Positions 22,860-34,642 are shown, numbered from the stretch's first letter. The stretch: 64,000 bases of DNA from Mycolicibacterium lutetiense (GCF_017876775.1 NZ_JAGIOP010000002.1:3968001-4032000); one strand, 5' to 3'. Made by a program: numbers and translations. The notes: generated by a model not told the origin, from the letters alone.

Positions 22860-23480
22860 ATGCCCAATTCGAATCCGGTGTCCGCGTGGAAGGCACTCAA
22901 GGACGGTAACGCCCGCTTTGTCGCAGGCGAACCGCAGCATCCCAGCCAGGACACCGCTCGTCGGGCCAGCTTGGCGCACGGGCAGAAGCCCACCGCCGTG
23001 GTGTTCGGCTGCGGTGACAGTCGGGTCGCCGCAGAGTTGCTGTTCGACCAGGGCCTGGGCGACATGTTCGTGGTGCGTACCGCGGGCCACGTTCTCGACA
23101 GCGCGGTGCTGGGGTCCATCGAGTACGGGGTCTCAATTCTGGATGTCCCGTTGATCGTGGTGCTCGGCCACGACAGTTGTGGCGCGGTCAAGGCCGCAAT
23201 CACCGCGCTGGACGAGGGGCAGATTCCCGGCGGCTATGTGCGCGACATCGTCGAGCGGGTGACTCCGTCGATCCTGATGGGGCGGCGTGCCGGGCTCACC
23301 CGGGTCGATGAGTTCGAGGCCCACCACGTCAACGAGACGGTGGCGCAGCTGCAGGAGCGTTCGTCGGCGATCGCCAAGGGCATTGCCGCCGGCACCCAGG
23401 CCATCGTCGGCGTCACCTACCACCTGGCCGACGGTCGGGTGTCGCTGCGCAATTATGTCGGCGACATCGGCGAAGCCTGA
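22860..23480 (+). CDS. canB: Beta-carbonic anhydrase
   Basis: 206 aa zinc enzyme interconverting CO2 and bicarbonate. The zinc ligands are the Cys in FGCGDSR and the His and Cys of LGHDSCG, with the Asp/Arg dyad of the first motif retained. The usual Ala of CADSR is Gly here. ATG 22860 is chosen because MPNSNPVSAWKALKDGN matches the Rv3588c N-terminus; ATG 22851 is a close alternative. It is divergent from mutY over 25 bp. Confidence 0.95.
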   Translation: MPNSNPVSAWKALKDGNARFVAGEPQHPSQDTARRASLAHGQKPTAVVFGCGDSRVAAELLFDQGLGDMFVVRTAGHVLDSAVLGSIEYGVSILDVPLIVVLGHDSCGAVKAAITALDEGQIPGGYVRDIVERVTPSILMGRRAGLTRVDEFEAHHVNETVAQLQERSSAIAKGIAAGTQAIVGVTYHLADGRVSLRNYVGDIGEA

Positions 23481-23544
23481 GAATTTCGCTGCAGTCCCGA
23501 CACGCCGAGGCGCCTCGGACAACTGTGCATGACCTGGGCTTACC

Positions 23545-24321
23545 GTGAAAGCCGTGTTGGATCTCGAACCTCATGGGCCGCTGCCCTCGCAGATTTACTG
23601 GCGGCGCCGAGCGCTGGCCATCGGAATCGCGGTAGTCGTCGTGGGGATCATCGCCGCGATCGTCGCGGTGATCGTGACCAGCAACTCCGGCGCTGAAACC
23701 AAGCCCGCCGACGAGACCTCGGCCGCTGCCCCGGCGACACCGCTGCCGGGCGACAACCCCGAGGTCAAGACGCCGGTGGTGCCGCCGGCTCAGCATGCGC
23801 CGCCGCCGACGGTCACACCGACCGCGGCGGTCACGCCGCCGCCGCTGCTCAAGGAGGGCGACGACTGCCCGGATTCGACCCTGGCGGTCAAGGGCATCAC
23901 CAGCCAACCCGAGTACCTGGTGGGTGACCAGCCGAAGTTCACCATGGTCGTGACCAACATCGGCCTGGTGGCCTGCAAACGTGACGTGGGCGCCGCGGTG
24001 CTGGCTGCCTACGTGTACGCGCTGGACAACAACCGGCTCTGGTCCAACCTTGACTGTGCACCGTCCAACGAGACCCTGGTGAAGACCTTCAACCCGGGTG
24101 AGCAGGTGACCACCGAGGTGACCTGGACCGGCATGGGGTCGGCGCCGCAGTGCCCGATGCCGCGTCAGCCGATCGGGCCCGGTACCTACAACCTGATGGT
24201 GCAGCTCGGCAATCTCAGATCGGCCCCGGTGCCGTTCATCCTGGCCCAACCCAATCCGCAGCTGCCCGGGCCGCCCGCCGAGGGCGCACCTGACGCCGGG
24301 GCGGCCGCGCCGGGCAACTGA
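23545..24321 (+). CDS. Single-pass membrane protein with proline-rich linker (Rv3587c type)
   Basis: 258 aa. A short cytoplasmic N-terminus, a TM helix (about 24-46), an extracytoplasmic Ala/Pro-rich linker (about 50-105) and a folded C-terminal domain starting at DDCPDSTLAVKG with four cysteines that could form disulfides. It lies convergent with disA and is a conserved mycobacterial membrane protein of unknown function. GTG 23545 is used; GTG 23554 is possible. Confidence 0.82.
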   Translation: MKAVLDLEPHGPLPSQIYWRRRALAIGIAVVVVGIIAAIVAVIVTSNSGAETKPADETSAAAPATPLPGDNPEVKTPVVPPAQHAPPPTVTPTAAVTPPPLLKEGDDCPDSTLAVKGITSQPEYLVGDQPKFTMVVTNIGLVACKRDVGAAVLAAYVYALDNNRLWSNLDCAPSNETLVKTFNPGEQVTTEVTWTGMGSAPQCPMPRQPIGPGTYNLMVQLGNLRSAPVPFILAQPNPQLPGPPAEGAPDAGAAAPGN

Positions 24322-24324
24322 AGC

Positions 24325-25443
24325 TCAGGCCAACCGGTCGGCGATCGTCGATTCGGCCAACAGGGACAGCCCTTCACGGATGTGCCGGGCCCACATCGAA
24401 CCGATGCCGTCTACCGACTGAAGATCGTCGGCGCTGGCGGCCAGCAGGCCTTGCAGCGAGCCGAACGAGCGCACCAGCAGATCGACGTGGGCGAACTGCA
24501 GTCGCGGTATCCCCGCCATCGCGCGGTAGCCGCGTGAGCTCATCGCCGAATCCTGCGCGTCGGACGTCGAGGGGTATCCGAAAACCCTTGCCAGCGTGGT
24601 GAAGTCGAGCAACTCACTGTCGGTCAGCGCGTCCAGTTCATCGAGTGTCGAACCGACCTGCGCGGCGGTAGGTGGGTCGGGTAGTGCGTGATAGTCGCGG
24701 ACGATGAGCTCGCGCGCGGCCTCGTTGTCGCCGACGAGTTCGTCGAGCTGCAGTTTGAGCTGGCGTCCGTCAGTGCCGAGCTCGACGACGTCGGCGTCGA
24801 TCTCGAGGCTGATCCGGCGCACCATCTCCAGGCGCTGCACCACGGTCATCACGTCACGCAGCGTTACGAAGTCTTCGATCTCCGCCGTGGACAGCTGCTT
24901 GCTGACCTCATCGAGGCGGCCCTTGTAGCGCTCGAGCGTGGCGATGGTCTGGTTGGCCCGCGACAAGATCGTGGCCGAATCGGGCACCACGTGGCGCTCC
25001 CCGGCAACGTAGACGGTCACGATGCTCATCGAGTGGCTCACCGAGATCACCGGATAGCCGGTCTGGATCGCGGTGCGTTCGGCTGAGCGGTGGCGGGTGC
25101 CGGATTCGTCGGTGGGGATGGACGGATCCGGCACCAACTGCACGTTGGCCCGCACGATCCGGCTGCCGTCACTGGACAGCACCACTGCGCCGTCCATCTT
25201 CGACAGCTCACGCAGGCGGGTGGGCGCGTACCGCACGTCCAGGGCGAACCCGCCGTCGCAGATGGCTTCCACACTGTCGTCCCACCCGAGCACGATCAGA
25301 GCGCCTGTCCTGCCGCGCAGGATGCGTTCCAGGCCGTCGCGCAGCGGTGTGCCGGGCGCCAGCCGGCCCAGGGTTTCCCGTAGCGTCGGCCGCGCCAGAT
25401 GCACGACGGTGCGACTGGTCCTGGCACCGGAGTTCACGGCCAT
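24325..25443 (-). CDS. disA: DNA integrity scanning protein / diadenylate cyclase
   Basis: 372 aa. It makes the second messenger c-di-AMP from two ATP. The DAC domain (about 1-150) carries the DGA motif in [10 protein letters not shown] and RHR in [10 protein letters not shown]; a helical linker and a C-terminal HhH DNA-binding domain ([16 protein letters not shown]) follow. ATG 25443 lies behind AGGAGA. It is 21 nt downstream of radA in the same operon, as in other actinobacteria, linking branched-DNA repair to c-di-AMP. Confidence 0.97.
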   Translation of the reverse strand: MAVNSGARTSRTVVHLARPTLRETLGRLAPGTPLRDGLERILRGRTGALIVLGWDDSVEAICDGGFALDVRYAPTRLRELSKMDGAVVLSSDGSRIVRANVQLVPDPSIPTDESGTRHRSAERTAIQTGYPVISVSHSMSIVTVYVAGERHVVPDSATILSRANQTIATLERYKGRLDEVSKQLSTAEIEDFVTLRDVMTVVQRLEMVRRISLEIDADVVELGTDGRQLKLQLDELVGDNEAARELIVRDYHALPDPPTAAQVGSTLDELDALTDSELLDFTTLARVFGYPSTSDAQDSAMSSRGYRAMAGIPRLQFAHVDLLVRSFGSLQGLLAASADDLQSVDGIGSMWARHIREGLSLLAESTIADRLA

Positions 25444-25464
25444 CAATTCTCCTAGGGTCGGCCG

Positions 25465-26871
25465 CTATTGTCCGCGATGTTCGTGATTGCTGGCAATTGC
25501 GATGTCCTTGAGGGCCCGCAATGCCGCCCCGATGTGATCGACGGTGATGACACGCAGCCCAGCGGGCGCGCTGGTGACTCCGGGTGGCACCACGGCAATC
25601 GTGAAACCCAGCCGGGCGGCCTCGGCGAGCCTACGGTCCATGCCGGTGACGCGGCGCAGATCGCCGACCAACCCGACTTCGCCGATCACCACGGCATTCA
25701 TCGGCAGTGCGATGTCGAGATAAGCCGAGGTGATGGCCAACGCCACGGCCAGGTCTGAGGACGGATCCGTCAGCCGCATGCCGCCGACGGTCGACACGTA
25801 CAGGTCGTGACCGCCGATCGGCAGCGCGCAACGTGTCTGCAGCACCGCGCTGATCATCGCCGCGCGGGCCGAGTCGATACCGCTGACGGCCCGCCGCGGC
25901 GGGCCCACCGGCTGGACGGACAGCGCCTGCACCTCGCCGATCATGGGGCGCTTGCCGTCCAGGGTGACGGTGACTGCGGTGCCGGGAACTGCCGCCGGAC
26001 GCTGGTCGAGGAACAGCCCGGACGGATCGCTCACGCACTCGATCCCGTTGTCGTGCATCTGAAAACAGCCGACCTCGTCGGCGGCGCCGAACCGGTTCTT
26101 GACCCCGCGCACCAGGCGCAGGCTCGACGTGTGATCACCCTCGAAATGCAGCACCACGTCGACGAGGTGCTCCAGGGAACGCGGGCCCGCGATGGCGCCG
26201 TCCTTGGTCACGTGCCCCACCAGGATCATGGCCACTGCCGGGTCTCCGACAGCGGTTTTCGCATAGCCGGTCAGCGCCGTGGTCACCGCCCGCACCTGCG
26301 TGACCCCACCGCTCACCCCGTCGGCTTCGGTGGTGGACATGGTCTGCACCGAATCCACCACGACCAGACTCGGTTTGACCTCATCGATGTGGCCCAGGGC
26401 GATCTGCAGATCGGATTCGCCCGCCAGATACACGTTGTCGTGCGTGCAGCCGGTGCGTTCGGCGCGCAGGCGGATCTGGCCAGCGGATTCCTCGCCGGAC
26501 AGGTACAGCGCGCGGCGGCCGGTGTGCGCCCAACGGTTGGCGACCTCGAGCAGCAGGGTGGACTTACCGACTCCGGGGTCCCCGGCCAGCAGCGTGACCG
26601 AACCGGCCACCAGACCGCCGCCGAGAACCCGGTCCAGCTCGGTGACACCGGTCGGGTAGTGCCGGGTGATGCCCGGGTCGATCGAGGTGATCGGTACCGC
26701 AGGCGATGTGGGGGCCACCGAACGCCGGACCGAACCACCTACGGTCGCGAGCACGGCTACTTCGTCGACCGTTCCCCAGGTGCCGCAATTGGCGCAGCGG
26801 CCCACCCATTTCGGGGTGGCGTGCTGACATTCCGAGCAGCGGTATTGCGAACGTACTTTCGAACCGGCCAC
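25465..26871 (-). CDS. radA: DNA repair protein RadA
   Basis: 468 aa. The N-terminal zinc finger (CSEC...CANC), RecA-like ATPase with Walker [10 protein letters not shown], the RadA-specific KNRFG motif and the C-terminal Lon-protease-like domain are in order. It promotes branch migration in recombination. The GTG at 26871 ([12 protein letters not shown]) is preferred over an upstream frame, supported by a -10 hexamer 6 nt away. It heads the radA-disA operon. Confidence 0.97.
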   Translation of the reverse strand: MAGSKVRSQYRCSECQHATPKWVGRCANCGTWGTVDEVAVLATVGGSVRRSVAPTSPAVPITSIDPGITRHYPTGVTELDRVLGGGLVAGSVTLLAGDPGVGKSTLLLEVANRWAHTGRRALYLSGEESAGQIRLRAERTGCTHDNVYLAGESDLQIALGHIDEVKPSLVVVDSVQTMSTTEADGVSGGVTQVRAVTTALTGYAKTAVGDPAVAMILVGHVTKDGAIAGPRSLEHLVDVVLHFEGDHTSSLRLVRGVKNRFGAADEVGCFQMHDNGIECVSDPSGLFLDQRPAAVPGTAVTVTLDGKRPMIGEVQALSVQPVGPPRRAVSGIDSARAAMISAVLQTRCALPIGGHDLYVSTVGGMRLTDPSSDLAVALAITSAYLDIALPMNAVVIGEVGLVGDLRRVTGMDRRLAEAARLGFTIAVVPPGVTSAPAGLRVITVDHIGAALRALKDIAIASNHEHRGQ

Positions 26872-26877
26872 GCCGTG

Positions 26878-26883
26878 ACAGTA
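26878..26883 (-). promoter_or_regulatory. Putative -10 element of a leaderless radA promoter
   Basis: Reverse-strand TACTGT (TANNNT) lies 6 nt before the radA GTG. No ribosome binding site is visible, which fits leaderless initiation. Confidence 0.5.
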
Positions 26884-26949
26884 ACGGCTGCCCCCGACAT
26901 CGGCGGTGTGCACGCGCCGGTCGGGGCCCGCAGTCAGCGGCGCAACAGG

Positions 26950-27525
26950 TCAGTGCCCGCCGGCTCCGCTGCCCTCGGTGGGCTGGTCGCCGCTCTTGTC
27001 ACGCCGGGGCGCCTCGCCTGCCGAGATCGGCACGGCGACAGTGGTCTCACCGTTCTCGAACTTGAACGTGAAGTCGTAGAGCAGGCCGTTGGTGACCGGC
27101 TTGGTCAGCGTGACCTTGGCGGTCACGGCGTCGGCGGGCTCGGTCTGCTCCAGCGGCTTCAGCTGGCCGTCGGGTTCACCGACGATCAGCACGCCGCCCG
27201 TCGGGATGGTCTGGTCACCGGTCAGTGTCACGTCGCCGACGGTGGTCTTGATCGAGATGAGCTTGTTGGCCTTCTCGTTGGACTCGTTGGCTGCGACGAA
27301 CAGCAGTTCGGCTTCGGAGCCGGGTTCGACGTAGTCCTTCTCCTGCGGCGCGCGCAGGTGCACGTTGCGCAGCGCGATCGCGCCGGCCTGTGCATTGACG
27401 CCGTTGACTGCAGGCTCCTGGGTCGCCGTCTGGGAGACCTGGCCGGCGCTGCACCCGGTGAGAACGGCTGCGGTCAGGCCACATGCGGCCAGACCGGCCG
27501 AGGCACGGATTGCGAAGCGGTTCAC
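26950..27525 (-). CDS. lpqE: Lipoprotein LpqE
   Basis: 191 aa. The signal peptide ends in lipobox LTGC, so the mature protein is lipid-anchored. The body is a beta-sandwich-like domain ([32 protein letters not shown]) resembling the PCuAC/DUF461 family of periplasmic copper chaperones, though no clear Met/His copper motif is seen. It is the Rv3584 position. It is divergent from carD across 297 bp that hold only promoter sequence. Confidence 0.87.
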   Translation of the reverse strand: MNRFAIRASAGLAACGLTAAVLTGCSAGQVSQTATQEPAVNGVNAQAGAIALRNVHLRAPQEKDYVEPGSEAELLFVAANESNEKANKLISIKTTVGDVTLTGDQTIPTGGVLIVGEPDGQLKPLEQTEPADAVTAKVTLTKPVTNGLLYDFTFKFENGETTVAVPISAGEAPRRDKSGDQPTEGSGAGGH

Positions 27526-27777
27526 TCAAGCCTCCTGAGCTGGGTCGGCGTACTTCGACTATGCACAGTAGTAGGTGCGGTCGGCGGGCGGAATGCGAGG
27601 GCGTGTCAGACGGGGTGAACGGGGGTGCGGCTACGGCCGTCTCAGGCCCGCAACACCTATGTGGGGACACCTGTTTCGGCCACTCGGCGGGCTTGGTGGT
27701 TGCACGCTTTGGTCATCATGTCAACCCCTGTTCGTCATCTGCGGTGCCCCTGACCTGCGCAGTTGGTGCGCGTGTGA

Positions 27778-28311
<534 letters not shown>

Positions 28312-28314
28312 CGC

Positions 28315-28995
28315 GTGGTGGCAACAACTGTCGCGGTCGTCCCCGCCGCCGGCTCCGGTGAGCGGCTAGGCGCGGGGCGACCCAAGGCGTTCGTCCAACT
28401 GGGGCACAAACCCCTGTTGGAGCATGCTCTCGACGGGCTGCTGGCATCCGGGGTGATCGACAAGGTCGTGGTCGCGGTTCCGTCCGCGCTCACCGACGAG
28501 GCCATCTTGGTCTTCGGTGGACGTGCACAGATCGTGGCCGGGGGAGCCGATCGCACCGAATCTGTGGCGCTGGCCATAGAGGCCGCAGTGGCGAACGGTG
28601 AACCGGACTATCTTCTCGTGCACGACGCCGCTCGGGCGTTGACCCCTCCTTCGCTGATCGCCCGTGTCGTTGCGGCACTGGCCGACGGTCATGCTGCCGT
28701 CGTTCCCGGCCTCCCGCTGGCCGACACCATCAAGGCCGTCGACGCCAACGGGGCGGTGTTGGGGACGCCCGAGCGGGCCGGTCTGCGAGCCGTCCAGACC
28801 CCGCAGGGCTTCCGCACCGACGTTTTGCGCCGCGCCTATCAAAGGGCCGGGGCCGGTGCTGTCACCGATGACGCCTCGCTCGTCGAACAGATCGGTACGC
28901 CGGTGCAGATCGTCGAGGGCGACCCGCTGGCTTTCAAGATCACCACGCCGCTGGACCTGCTGCTCGCCGAGGCCGTCATGGCGCGTGCCACGTGA
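28315..28995 (+). CDS. ispD: 2-C-methyl-D-erythritol 4-phosphate cytidylyltransferase
   Basis: 226 aa MEP-pathway enzyme. The N-terminal CTP-binding loop [30 protein letters not shown] and the C-terminal [12 protein letters not shown] are hallmark motifs. GTG 28315 or 28318 are equally possible starts. Coupled to ispF by a 4-nt overlap, so two MEP-pathway steps are made together. Confidence 0.96.
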   Translation: MVATTVAVVPAAGSGERLGAGRPKAFVQLGHKPLLEHALDGLLASGVIDKVVVAVPSALTDEAILVFGGRAQIVAGGADRTESVALAIEAAVANGEPDYLLVHDAARALTPPSLIARVVAALADGHAAVVPGLPLADTIKAVDANGAVLGTPERAGLRAVQTPQGFRTDVLRRAYQRAGAGAVTDDASLVEQIGTPVQIVEGDPLAFKITTPLDLLLAEAVMARAT

Positions 28996-29468
28996 GTATT
29001 CCCAGGGTCGGGCTGGGTACCGACGTCCATCCGATCGAGCCGGGGCGCCCGTGTTGGCTGCTGTGCTTGGAATTCGAAGGCGCCGACGGCTGCGCCGGCC
29101 ATTCCGACGGCGACGTCGCCGCCCACGCCCTGTGTGACGCGCTGCTCGGTGCGGCGGGTCTCGGCGACCTCGGCGGGGTGTTCGGCACCGACCGACCGGA
29201 ATGGCGTGGAGTCACCGGCGCCGCCATGTTGCGACACGTTCGCGGACTGGTGCAGACAGCGGGCTTCGAGATCGGCAATGCCACGGTGCAGGTGATCGGT
29301 AACCGGCCCAAGATCGGGCCGCGCCGGGAGGAGGCCCAGCGGCTGCTCTCCGAGCTGATCGGGGCGCCGGTATCGGTGTCGGCCACCACCACCGATGGGC
29401 TCGGTCTGACCGGCCGGGGTGAAGGATTGGCCGCGATAGCCAGCGCATTGGTGGTTCCTGCGGAATAG
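28992..29468 (+). CDS. ispF: 2-C-methyl-D-erythritol 2,4-cyclodiphosphate synthase
   Basis: 158 aa. [12 protein letters not shown] supplies the metal-binding Asp/His, with [19 protein letters not shown] following. The C-terminal [16 protein letters not shown] loop matches the IspF family. It cyclises CDP-ME 2-phosphate. The GTG overlaps the ispD stop. Confidence 0.96.
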   Translation: MSIPRVGLGTDVHPIEPGRPCWLLCLEFEGADGCAGHSDGDVAAHALCDALLGAAGLGDLGGVFGTDRPEWRGVTGAAMLRHVRGLVQTAGFEIGNATVQVIGNRPKIGPRREEAQRLLSELIGAPVSVSATTTDGLGLTGRGEGLAAIASALVVPAE

Positions 29469-29513
29469 GCCGGTAAGCTGGGCCGTCGTGAGCGGAGCGA
29501 ACAGGCAGCCAAA

Positions 29514-30914
29514 GTGATCGATCTGCGGCTGTACGACACCATGGCGGGTGCCGTACGAGATTTCGTACCGCTGCGGCCGGGGCACGCTTCGATCTATCTG
29601 TGCGGTGCCACCGTCCAGGGCTTGCCGCACATCGGTCATGTCCGTAGCGGAGTCGCGTTCGACGTGCTGCGCCGCTGGCTGACCGCCAATGGATACGACG
29701 TTGCGTTCATCCGCAACGTCACCGACATCGACGACAAGATCCTCAACAAGGCGGCCGATGCGGGCCGACCGTGGTGGGAGTGGGCCGCGACCTACGAGCG
29801 GGCGTTCAGCGCCGCGTATGACGCGCTGGGCGTGCTTCCCCCGTCGGCTGAGCCGCGGGCCACCGGCCACATCACCCAGATGATCGAGCTCATCGACCGG
29901 TTGATCGAGCGGGGCCACGCCTATGCCGCGGGCGGCGATGTCTACTTCGACGTCCTGAGCCTGTCCGATTACGGCGCGCTGTCGGGTCACCGGATCGACG
30001 ACGTGCACCAGGGCGAGGGTTCGGCGACGGGTAAGCGCGATCAGCGTGATTTCACGCTGTGGAAGGGCGCCAAGCCGGGCGAACCGTCGTGGCCCACGCC
30101 GTGGGGCCGGGGCCGTCCGGGCTGGCACACCGAGTGCGTCGCGATGTGCGAGGCCTACCTGGGTGCCGAGTTCGACATCCACGCCGGCGGTATGGACCTG
30201 GTCTTCCCGCACCACGAGAACGAGATCGCCCAGGCTCAGGCGGCAGGCGATGGCTTTGCCCGGTACTGGCTGCACAACGGCTGGGTCACCATGGGCGGCG
30301 AGAAGATGAGCAAATCGCTGGGCAATGTGCTTGCGATTCCTGCTGTGCTGCAACGGGTTCGGGCTGCCGAGCTGCGCTACTACCTGGGCAGCGCGCATTA
30401 CCGGTCCATGCTGGAGTTCTCCGAGAACGCGCTACAGGATGCGGCACGGGCCTACAGCGGTATCGAAGATTTCCTGCACCGGGTTCGTCACCGGGCCGGC
30501 GCGGTAGCTGTCGGGGACTGGACCCCGAAGTTCGCAGCCGCCCTCAATGACGACCTCGCGGTGCCGATGGCATTGGCCGAGGTGCATGCCGCCCGCGCCG
30601 AGGGCAACCGCGCGCTGGATGCCGGTGACCACGACGGCGCGATGGCGCAGGCCACTGCGATCCGGGCGATGATGGGGATCCTGGGCTGCGACCCGCTCGA
30701 CGAGCGCTGGGAGTCGCGTGACGAGACGTCCGCAGCCTTGGCTGCTGTGGACGAGCTTGTGCAGTGGGCTCTGGCGGGTAGGGCCGAGGCCCGGACCAAC
30801 CGGGACTGGGCGGCGGCCGACGCCATCCGGGATCGGCTGAAGGCGGCTGGCATCGAGGTAACCGATACCGCGGACGGTCCGCAGTGGGCGTTGGTGGACG
30901 GGAACGGAGCGTAG
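29514..30914 (+). CDS. cysS: Cysteinyl-tRNA synthetase
   Basis: 466 aa class I synthetase. The HIGH motif occurs in [10 protein letters not shown] and KMSKS in [10 protein letters not shown]. Zinc ligands include the Cys of YLCGATVQG and HTECVAMC, plus His and Glu in PHHENE. GTG 29514. rlmB begins immediately after the stop, indicating cotranscription. Confidence 0.96.
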   Translation: MIDLRLYDTMAGAVRDFVPLRPGHASIYLCGATVQGLPHIGHVRSGVAFDVLRRWLTANGYDVAFIRNVTDIDDKILNKAADAGRPWWEWAATYERAFSAAYDALGVLPPSAEPRATGHITQMIELIDRLIERGHAYAAGGDVYFDVLSLSDYGALSGHRIDDVHQGEGSATGKRDQRDFTLWKGAKPGEPSWPTPWGRGRPGWHTECVAMCEAYLGAEFDIHAGGMDLVFPHHENEIAQAQAAGDGFARYWLHNGWVTMGGEKMSKSLGNVLAIPAVLQRVRAAELRYYLGSAHYRSMLEFSENALQDAARAYSGIEDFLHRVRHRAGAVAVGDWTPKFAAALNDDLAVPMALAEVHAARAEGNRALDAGDHDGAMAQATAIRAMMGILGCDPLDERWESRDETSAALAAVDELVQWALAGRAEARTNRDWAAADAIRDRLKAAGIEVTDTADGPQWALVDGNGA

Positions 30915-31856
30915 ATGGCCGGAAATTCGCAGCGGCGCGGCGCAGTGCGCAAGCCGGGAACGAAGAAGGGGCCCGTGGTCGGGTCCGGCGGGGTGCGTCG
31001 GCGCGGGCTGGAGGGCCGCGGGGCGACGCCGGCCGCGCACGAGCGGCCCCATCACCCGGCCGCCAAGAAGGCCGCGAAGGCGGCGCGGCAGGCGCAGGGC
31101 AGGCACAAGAAGACCGACGACACCGAGTTGGTGCTGGGCCGCAACCCGGTGGTGGAATGCCTGCGGGCCAAGGTCCCGGCCACCGCGCTGTATGTCGCAC
31201 TGGGTGCCGAGGCCGATGAACGGCTCACCGAATCCGTCCAGATCGCCGCGGACCGTGGCATTTCGATCCTGGAGGTGCAGCGTCACGACCTGGACCGGAT
31301 GAGCAACAACACGCTGCATCAGGGCCTGGCACTGCAGGTTCCGCCGTACAACTACGCCCATCCCGACGACCTGTTGAAGGCGGCCCGGAGTTCCGGGGAG
31401 CCCGCCCTGATGGTGGCTCTGGACAACATCTCCGATCCGCGCAATCTGGGCGCCATCGTGCGCTCGGTGGCCGCGTTCGGTGGGCACGGTGTGGTGATCC
31501 CGCAGCGCCGTTCGGCCTCGGTGACCGCGGTGGCCTGGCGCACCAGTGCCGGGGCCGCGGCCCGCACGCCGGTGGCGCGGGCGACGAATCTGACCCGGAC
31601 GCTGAAAAGCTATGCCGATGCCGGTCTGCAGGTGGTCGGCCTGGATGCCGGCGGTAACACCACGGTCGACGAGCTCGAGGGCACCGGCCCGATGATCGTG
31701 GTGGTCGGTTCGGAGGGCAAGGGCCTGTCGCGGCTGGTGCGGGAGACCTGCGATGCGGTGGTGTCGATCCCGATGGCGGGGCCGACCGAATCGCTGAACG
31801 CCTCGGTCGCGGCCGGTGTGGTGCTGGCCGAGATCGCCCGGCAGCGCCGGAGTTAG
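30915..31856 (+). CDS. rlmB: 23S rRNA 2'-O-ribose methyltransferase, TrmH/SpoU family (RlmB)
   Basis: 313 aa. A basic Lys/Arg-rich N-terminal extension (about 1-60) precedes the L30e-like substrate-binding domain and the SPOUT knot with [30 protein letters not shown] and [18 protein letters not shown], the three SpoU motifs. It likely methylates G2251 of 23S rRNA. It starts at the base after the cysS stop. Confidence 0.93.
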   Translation: MAGNSQRRGAVRKPGTKKGPVVGSGGVRRRGLEGRGATPAAHERPHHPAAKKAAKAARQAQGRHKKTDDTELVLGRNPVVECLRAKVPATALYVALGAEADERLTESVQIAADRGISILEVQRHDLDRMSNNTLHQGLALQVPPYNYAHPDDLLKAARSSGEPALMVALDNISDPRNLGAIVRSVAAFGGHGVVIPQRRSASVTAVAWRTSAGAAARTPVARATNLTRTLKSYADAGLQVVGLDAGGNTTVDELEGTGPMIVVVGSEGKGLSRLVRETCDAVVSIPMAGPTESLNASVAAGVVLAEIARQRRS

Positions 31857-31860
31857 GCAC

Positions 31861-32481
31861 ATGTCCAGAGGGCGAAGCGCCAGCAGCCCGGCGGCCTTTC
31901 TTGAGGCCCGGCCGTTCACCCGGGAGGAAGTGTTCAGCGACCCCTGCCCGGTTCCCGAGGAACCCGGCGCCAACGGTTGGTGGTTCCGGACGGTCCCCGC
32001 GGGCATCGACGTTTCGGGCTGCCGGCAGCGGGACGGACTGACGCTCCTCTACGTGGGCATCAGCCCCACCCGACCACCGGCGAGCGGGAAGCCGCCGAGC
32101 ACCCAGAATCTGCGCAAGCGGGTCAAGTACCACTACGGCGCGGCCAACGCCACCGCTGAGGGTTCGACGCTGCGCAAGACGCTCGGCATCCTGCTCGCTG
32201 ACGAGCTCGGCTTCAAGTTGCGCCGTATCGGCTCCGGCGACAAGCGAACCTTTGCCGGGGGAGAATCTATCCTGACGCAGTGGATGGCCGAGAATGCCCT
32301 GGTGTCGTGGGTGGTTCACCCCGAGCCGTGGTTCCTGGAGGAAAAGCTGATCGCCGCGGTCGATCTGCCCCTCAACGGCCAGGAAGCGAACAAGGACAAC
32401 GCCTTCTACCCGGAGTTGAAGCGCCTGCGGCGCGTCGCGATGAACGATGCGAACAAGCTTCGGGTACTCAAAGAGTGGTGA
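31861..32481 (+). CDS. GIY-YIG-like nuclease family protein
   Basis: 206 aa, 4 nt after rlmB. The LTLLYVGISPT segment resembles the YIG strand, followed by an Arg-bearing helix (LRKRVKYHY), a Glu in WFLEEKLIAAVDLPLNG and the terminal Asn, the expected order of GIY-YIG catalytic residues. The N-terminal GIY strand is not clear. Nuclease activity is inferred from this pattern only. The role is unknown. Confidence 0.7.
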   Translation: MSRGRSASSPAAFLEARPFTREEVFSDPCPVPEEPGANGWWFRTVPAGIDVSGCRQRDGLTLLYVGISPTRPPASGKPPSTQNLRKRVKYHYGAANATAEGSTLRKTLGILLADELGFKLRRIGSGDKRTFAGGESILTQWMAENALVSWVVHPEPWFLEEKLIAAVDLPLNGQEANKDNAFYPELKRLRRVAMNDANKLRVLKEW

Positions 32482-32489
32482 GCCGGCGG

Positions 32490-33749
32490 TCAGCCACCGA
32501 AGAGTCGCAGGCTCAGCCACAATCCGAGTACAGCGGCCAGTAGCGTCGCGGGCACGGTGACCAGTCCCACCCTGCTGAACTCGGTGAACTTCGCCGGTAG
32601 GCCTTCACGGTGAACCACATTGCGCCACAGCAGGTTTGACAGCGAGCCGACGTAGGTCAGGTTGGGGCCGACGTTGACCCCGATCAGCACGGCGAGCACT
32701 GTGGCCGGGCCGGCGCCGGCCACCAACGGCAGCAGAACCAACACCGCGGGCAGGTTGTTGACCACGTTGGCCAGCACCGCCGCGATCGCCGCCAGGCCCA
32801 ACAGCGCGGGCAACGAGTCGCCGAGGGGGAGCACCCCACGCATGCCGTCGCCGAGGCCGTTCTGAACGACGGCGTCCACCACGACACCCAGGCACACGAC
32901 GAACGCCAGGAACGGCACATTGACTGCGCGCGCGATGCCGCGAATCGTGCTGCGGCGCTGGGCCAGACTGCGTAGGCCCAGCACGACCGCACCGCCGAGT
33001 GCTGCCCAGGCCGGCGATACATCGAAGGCCGACGTGACGACGAAACCCGCCAGCGTCAAACCCAACACCACGAGTACGAACACCGGAACTTCGGGTGGTG
33101 GCGGAGTCACCTCGGCCGCCGGGCGATTCAACTCATGGCGGAAAAGCCAACGCAGCAGGACGAATTCGACGCCGATGGCGGCCAGCCAGGGCAGCGCCAT
33201 CACCGTACTGAACTGGATGAAGGACAACCCCGCCACGGCGAAGGCCAACAGGTTCGTCAGATTCGACACCGGAAACAGCAGCGACGCGGAGTTGGCGAGA
33301 TGTGCGCTGGCATAGGCATGCGGCCGGGGTGGTATCGCCAAGGTGCGGGCGGTGGCCAGTACCACCGGCGTCAACAGGACGACGGTGGCGTCCAGGCTCA
33401 GCACCGCCGTCGTCGTCGCCCCGATCAGGAACACCCGGGTCAGCAACCGCCGGGAATCACCCCTGCTGGCCCGGGCCATCAGCGCGCCCGCGGCGTGGAA
33501 GAGGCCTTCGTCGTCACACAGGTGGGCCAGCACCAGCACGGCCGCCAGGAAGGCGACCACGGGCAGCAGACGATTCACCTCGGTCAGCGCGTCGGGCCCC
33601 GAGATCACCCCGAACGCGATGAGCAGTCCGGCGGCGGGCACCGCTGCGACTGCTTCGGGCCAGCCGTTGGGACGCGCCATCGCGAAAGCCAGGACCACGG
33701 CCAGCGCGCCGAGCGCGAAGGTCAGCGCCAGGGGTCGGACCGTTCCCAC
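32490..33749 (-). CDS. ArsB/SLC13-type ion permease
   Basis: 419 aa with about 11-12 TM helices. Two repeat-like halves contain NSASLLFPVSNLTNLLAFA and GVNVGPNLTYVGSLSNLLW, the SNLTN and PNLTYVG sodium/anion-binding hairpins of the ion-transporter superfamily. It is the Rv3578 (ArsB2) position; arsenite efflux is the usual label, but no ArsR or ArsC is adjacent, so the substrate is uncertain. The GTG overlaps the upstream MBL gene by 28 nt. Confidence 0.85.
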   Translation of the reverse strand: MGTVRPLALTFALGALAVVLAFAMARPNGWPEAVAAVPAAGLLIAFGVISGPDALTEVNRLLPVVAFLAAVLVLAHLCDDEGLFHAAGALMARASRGDSRRLLTRVFLIGATTTAVLSLDATVVLLTPVVLATARTLAIPPRPHAYASAHLANSASLLFPVSNLTNLLAFAVAGLSFIQFSTVMALPWLAAIGVEFVLLRWLFRHELNRPAAEVTPPPPEVPVFVLVVLGLTLAGFVVTSAFDVSPAWAALGGAVVLGLRSLAQRRSTIRGIARAVNVPFLAFVVCLGVVVDAVVQNGLGDGMRGVLPLGDSLPALLGLAAIAAVLANVVNNLPAVLVLLPLVAGAGPATVLAVLIGVNVGPNLTYVGSLSNLLWRNVVHREGLPAKFTEFSRVGLVTVPATLLAAVLGLWLSLRLFGG

Positions 33750-34642
33750 ACGGTGGGCAGGTGCAGAAGCACCCCGTCCTGGTCGGCCAGGCGGGTCAGG
33801 ACCCGCATCGACACGTCCAGATCGTCACCGGCATACGGCAGGGCTTGAAGCGGCTCTTGCAGCGGGCGGAAGAAGTCGTCCCAGTGGATCAGCACCACCC
33901 GCCGCGCCCCGACCGCACGCACGGTGTGGGTCCAGTAGCTCTCGAAATACTGCTCGGATTGCAGGCCGAGTTGGCCGATCCCGAGGTAGACCACCTCGGC
34001 GCGTTGCCCGTCGAGGGCGTCCGGCACCGAGCCGGCGCTGCCGATGATCAGCAGGCGACGGTCGCTGGGCCGGTGGTGTACCAGCGTCGACCAGGCTTCG
34101 CCGCACTTGTAGGCCGCGACCTTGGCCGGCGGTACGACGGGCGCGGTGATGACGCCGGGAAAGCGGTCCGGCGGGCAGTGTTCGGACTCGAAGAGCGTCA
34201 CGTCGTACGCGCCGAGGGTGACGGCTTCGCCTGGGGTGACCGTGACGATCCGGTCGGGAGTCAGGCCGCCCCCGGCGCCGATCTGGGCGGTCGACGTGCC
34301 GCCCACCAACCGGGCGCCGGTGCGCTCGGCCACCACGGCCGAATCCATGGCGTGATCGAAGTGGCTGTGTACCGGCAGCACCGCTTCGAGCTTGTCGATA
34401 CCGAGGCGGGACAGGCAGCCGTCGATGCGGGGCAGCGACGGCGCCAGCTTGCGGAAGACCACGCGGGGCAGCGCGGGCCGGGAGAAGAAGCCGTCGGTCA
34501 GGATCGCCGACGTGCCGTCGTCCACGAGCAGCGTGCTGACCCCGGCCCAGGTGACGGTGACCGGGGATTGCGGTGTGGCCGCCGGCGCGTCGAAGAACCG
34601 CGCATAGGGGGCCAGGTCGGGTCTGCCGGGCTTGAGCCGCAT
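33722..34642 (-). CDS. MBL-fold metallo-hydrolase (Rv3577 type)
   Basis: 306 aa. The HSHFDH metal motif (HxHxDH) in AVLPVHSHFDHAMD identifies a metallo-beta-lactamase-fold hydrolase binding two metals. Further likely ligands lie in FESEHCPPD and LIHWDDFF. Substrate is unknown. It is 22 nt downstream of rpmE2 on the same strand, so read-through from the Zur-controlled promoter is possible. Confidence 0.88.
   Translation of the reverse strand: MRLKPGRPDLAPYARFFDAPAATPQSPVTVTWAGVSTLLVDDGTSAILTDGFFSRPALPRVVFRKLAPSLPRIDGCLSRLGIDKLEAVLPVHSHFDHAMDSAVVAERTGARLVGGTSTAQIGAGGGLTPDRIVTVTPGEAVTLGAYDVTLFESEHCPPDRFPGVITAPVVPPAKVAAYKCGEAWSTLVHHRPSDRRLLIIGSAGSVPDALDGQRAEVVYLGIGQLGLQSEQYFESYWTHTVRAVGARRVVLIHWDDFFRPLQEPLQALPYAGDDLDVSMRVLTRLADQDGVLLHLPTVWERSDPWR

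Noticed and set aside
30432..32006. Long reverse-strand frame over cysS and rlmB
   Set aside because: Antisense shadow of two conserved genes.
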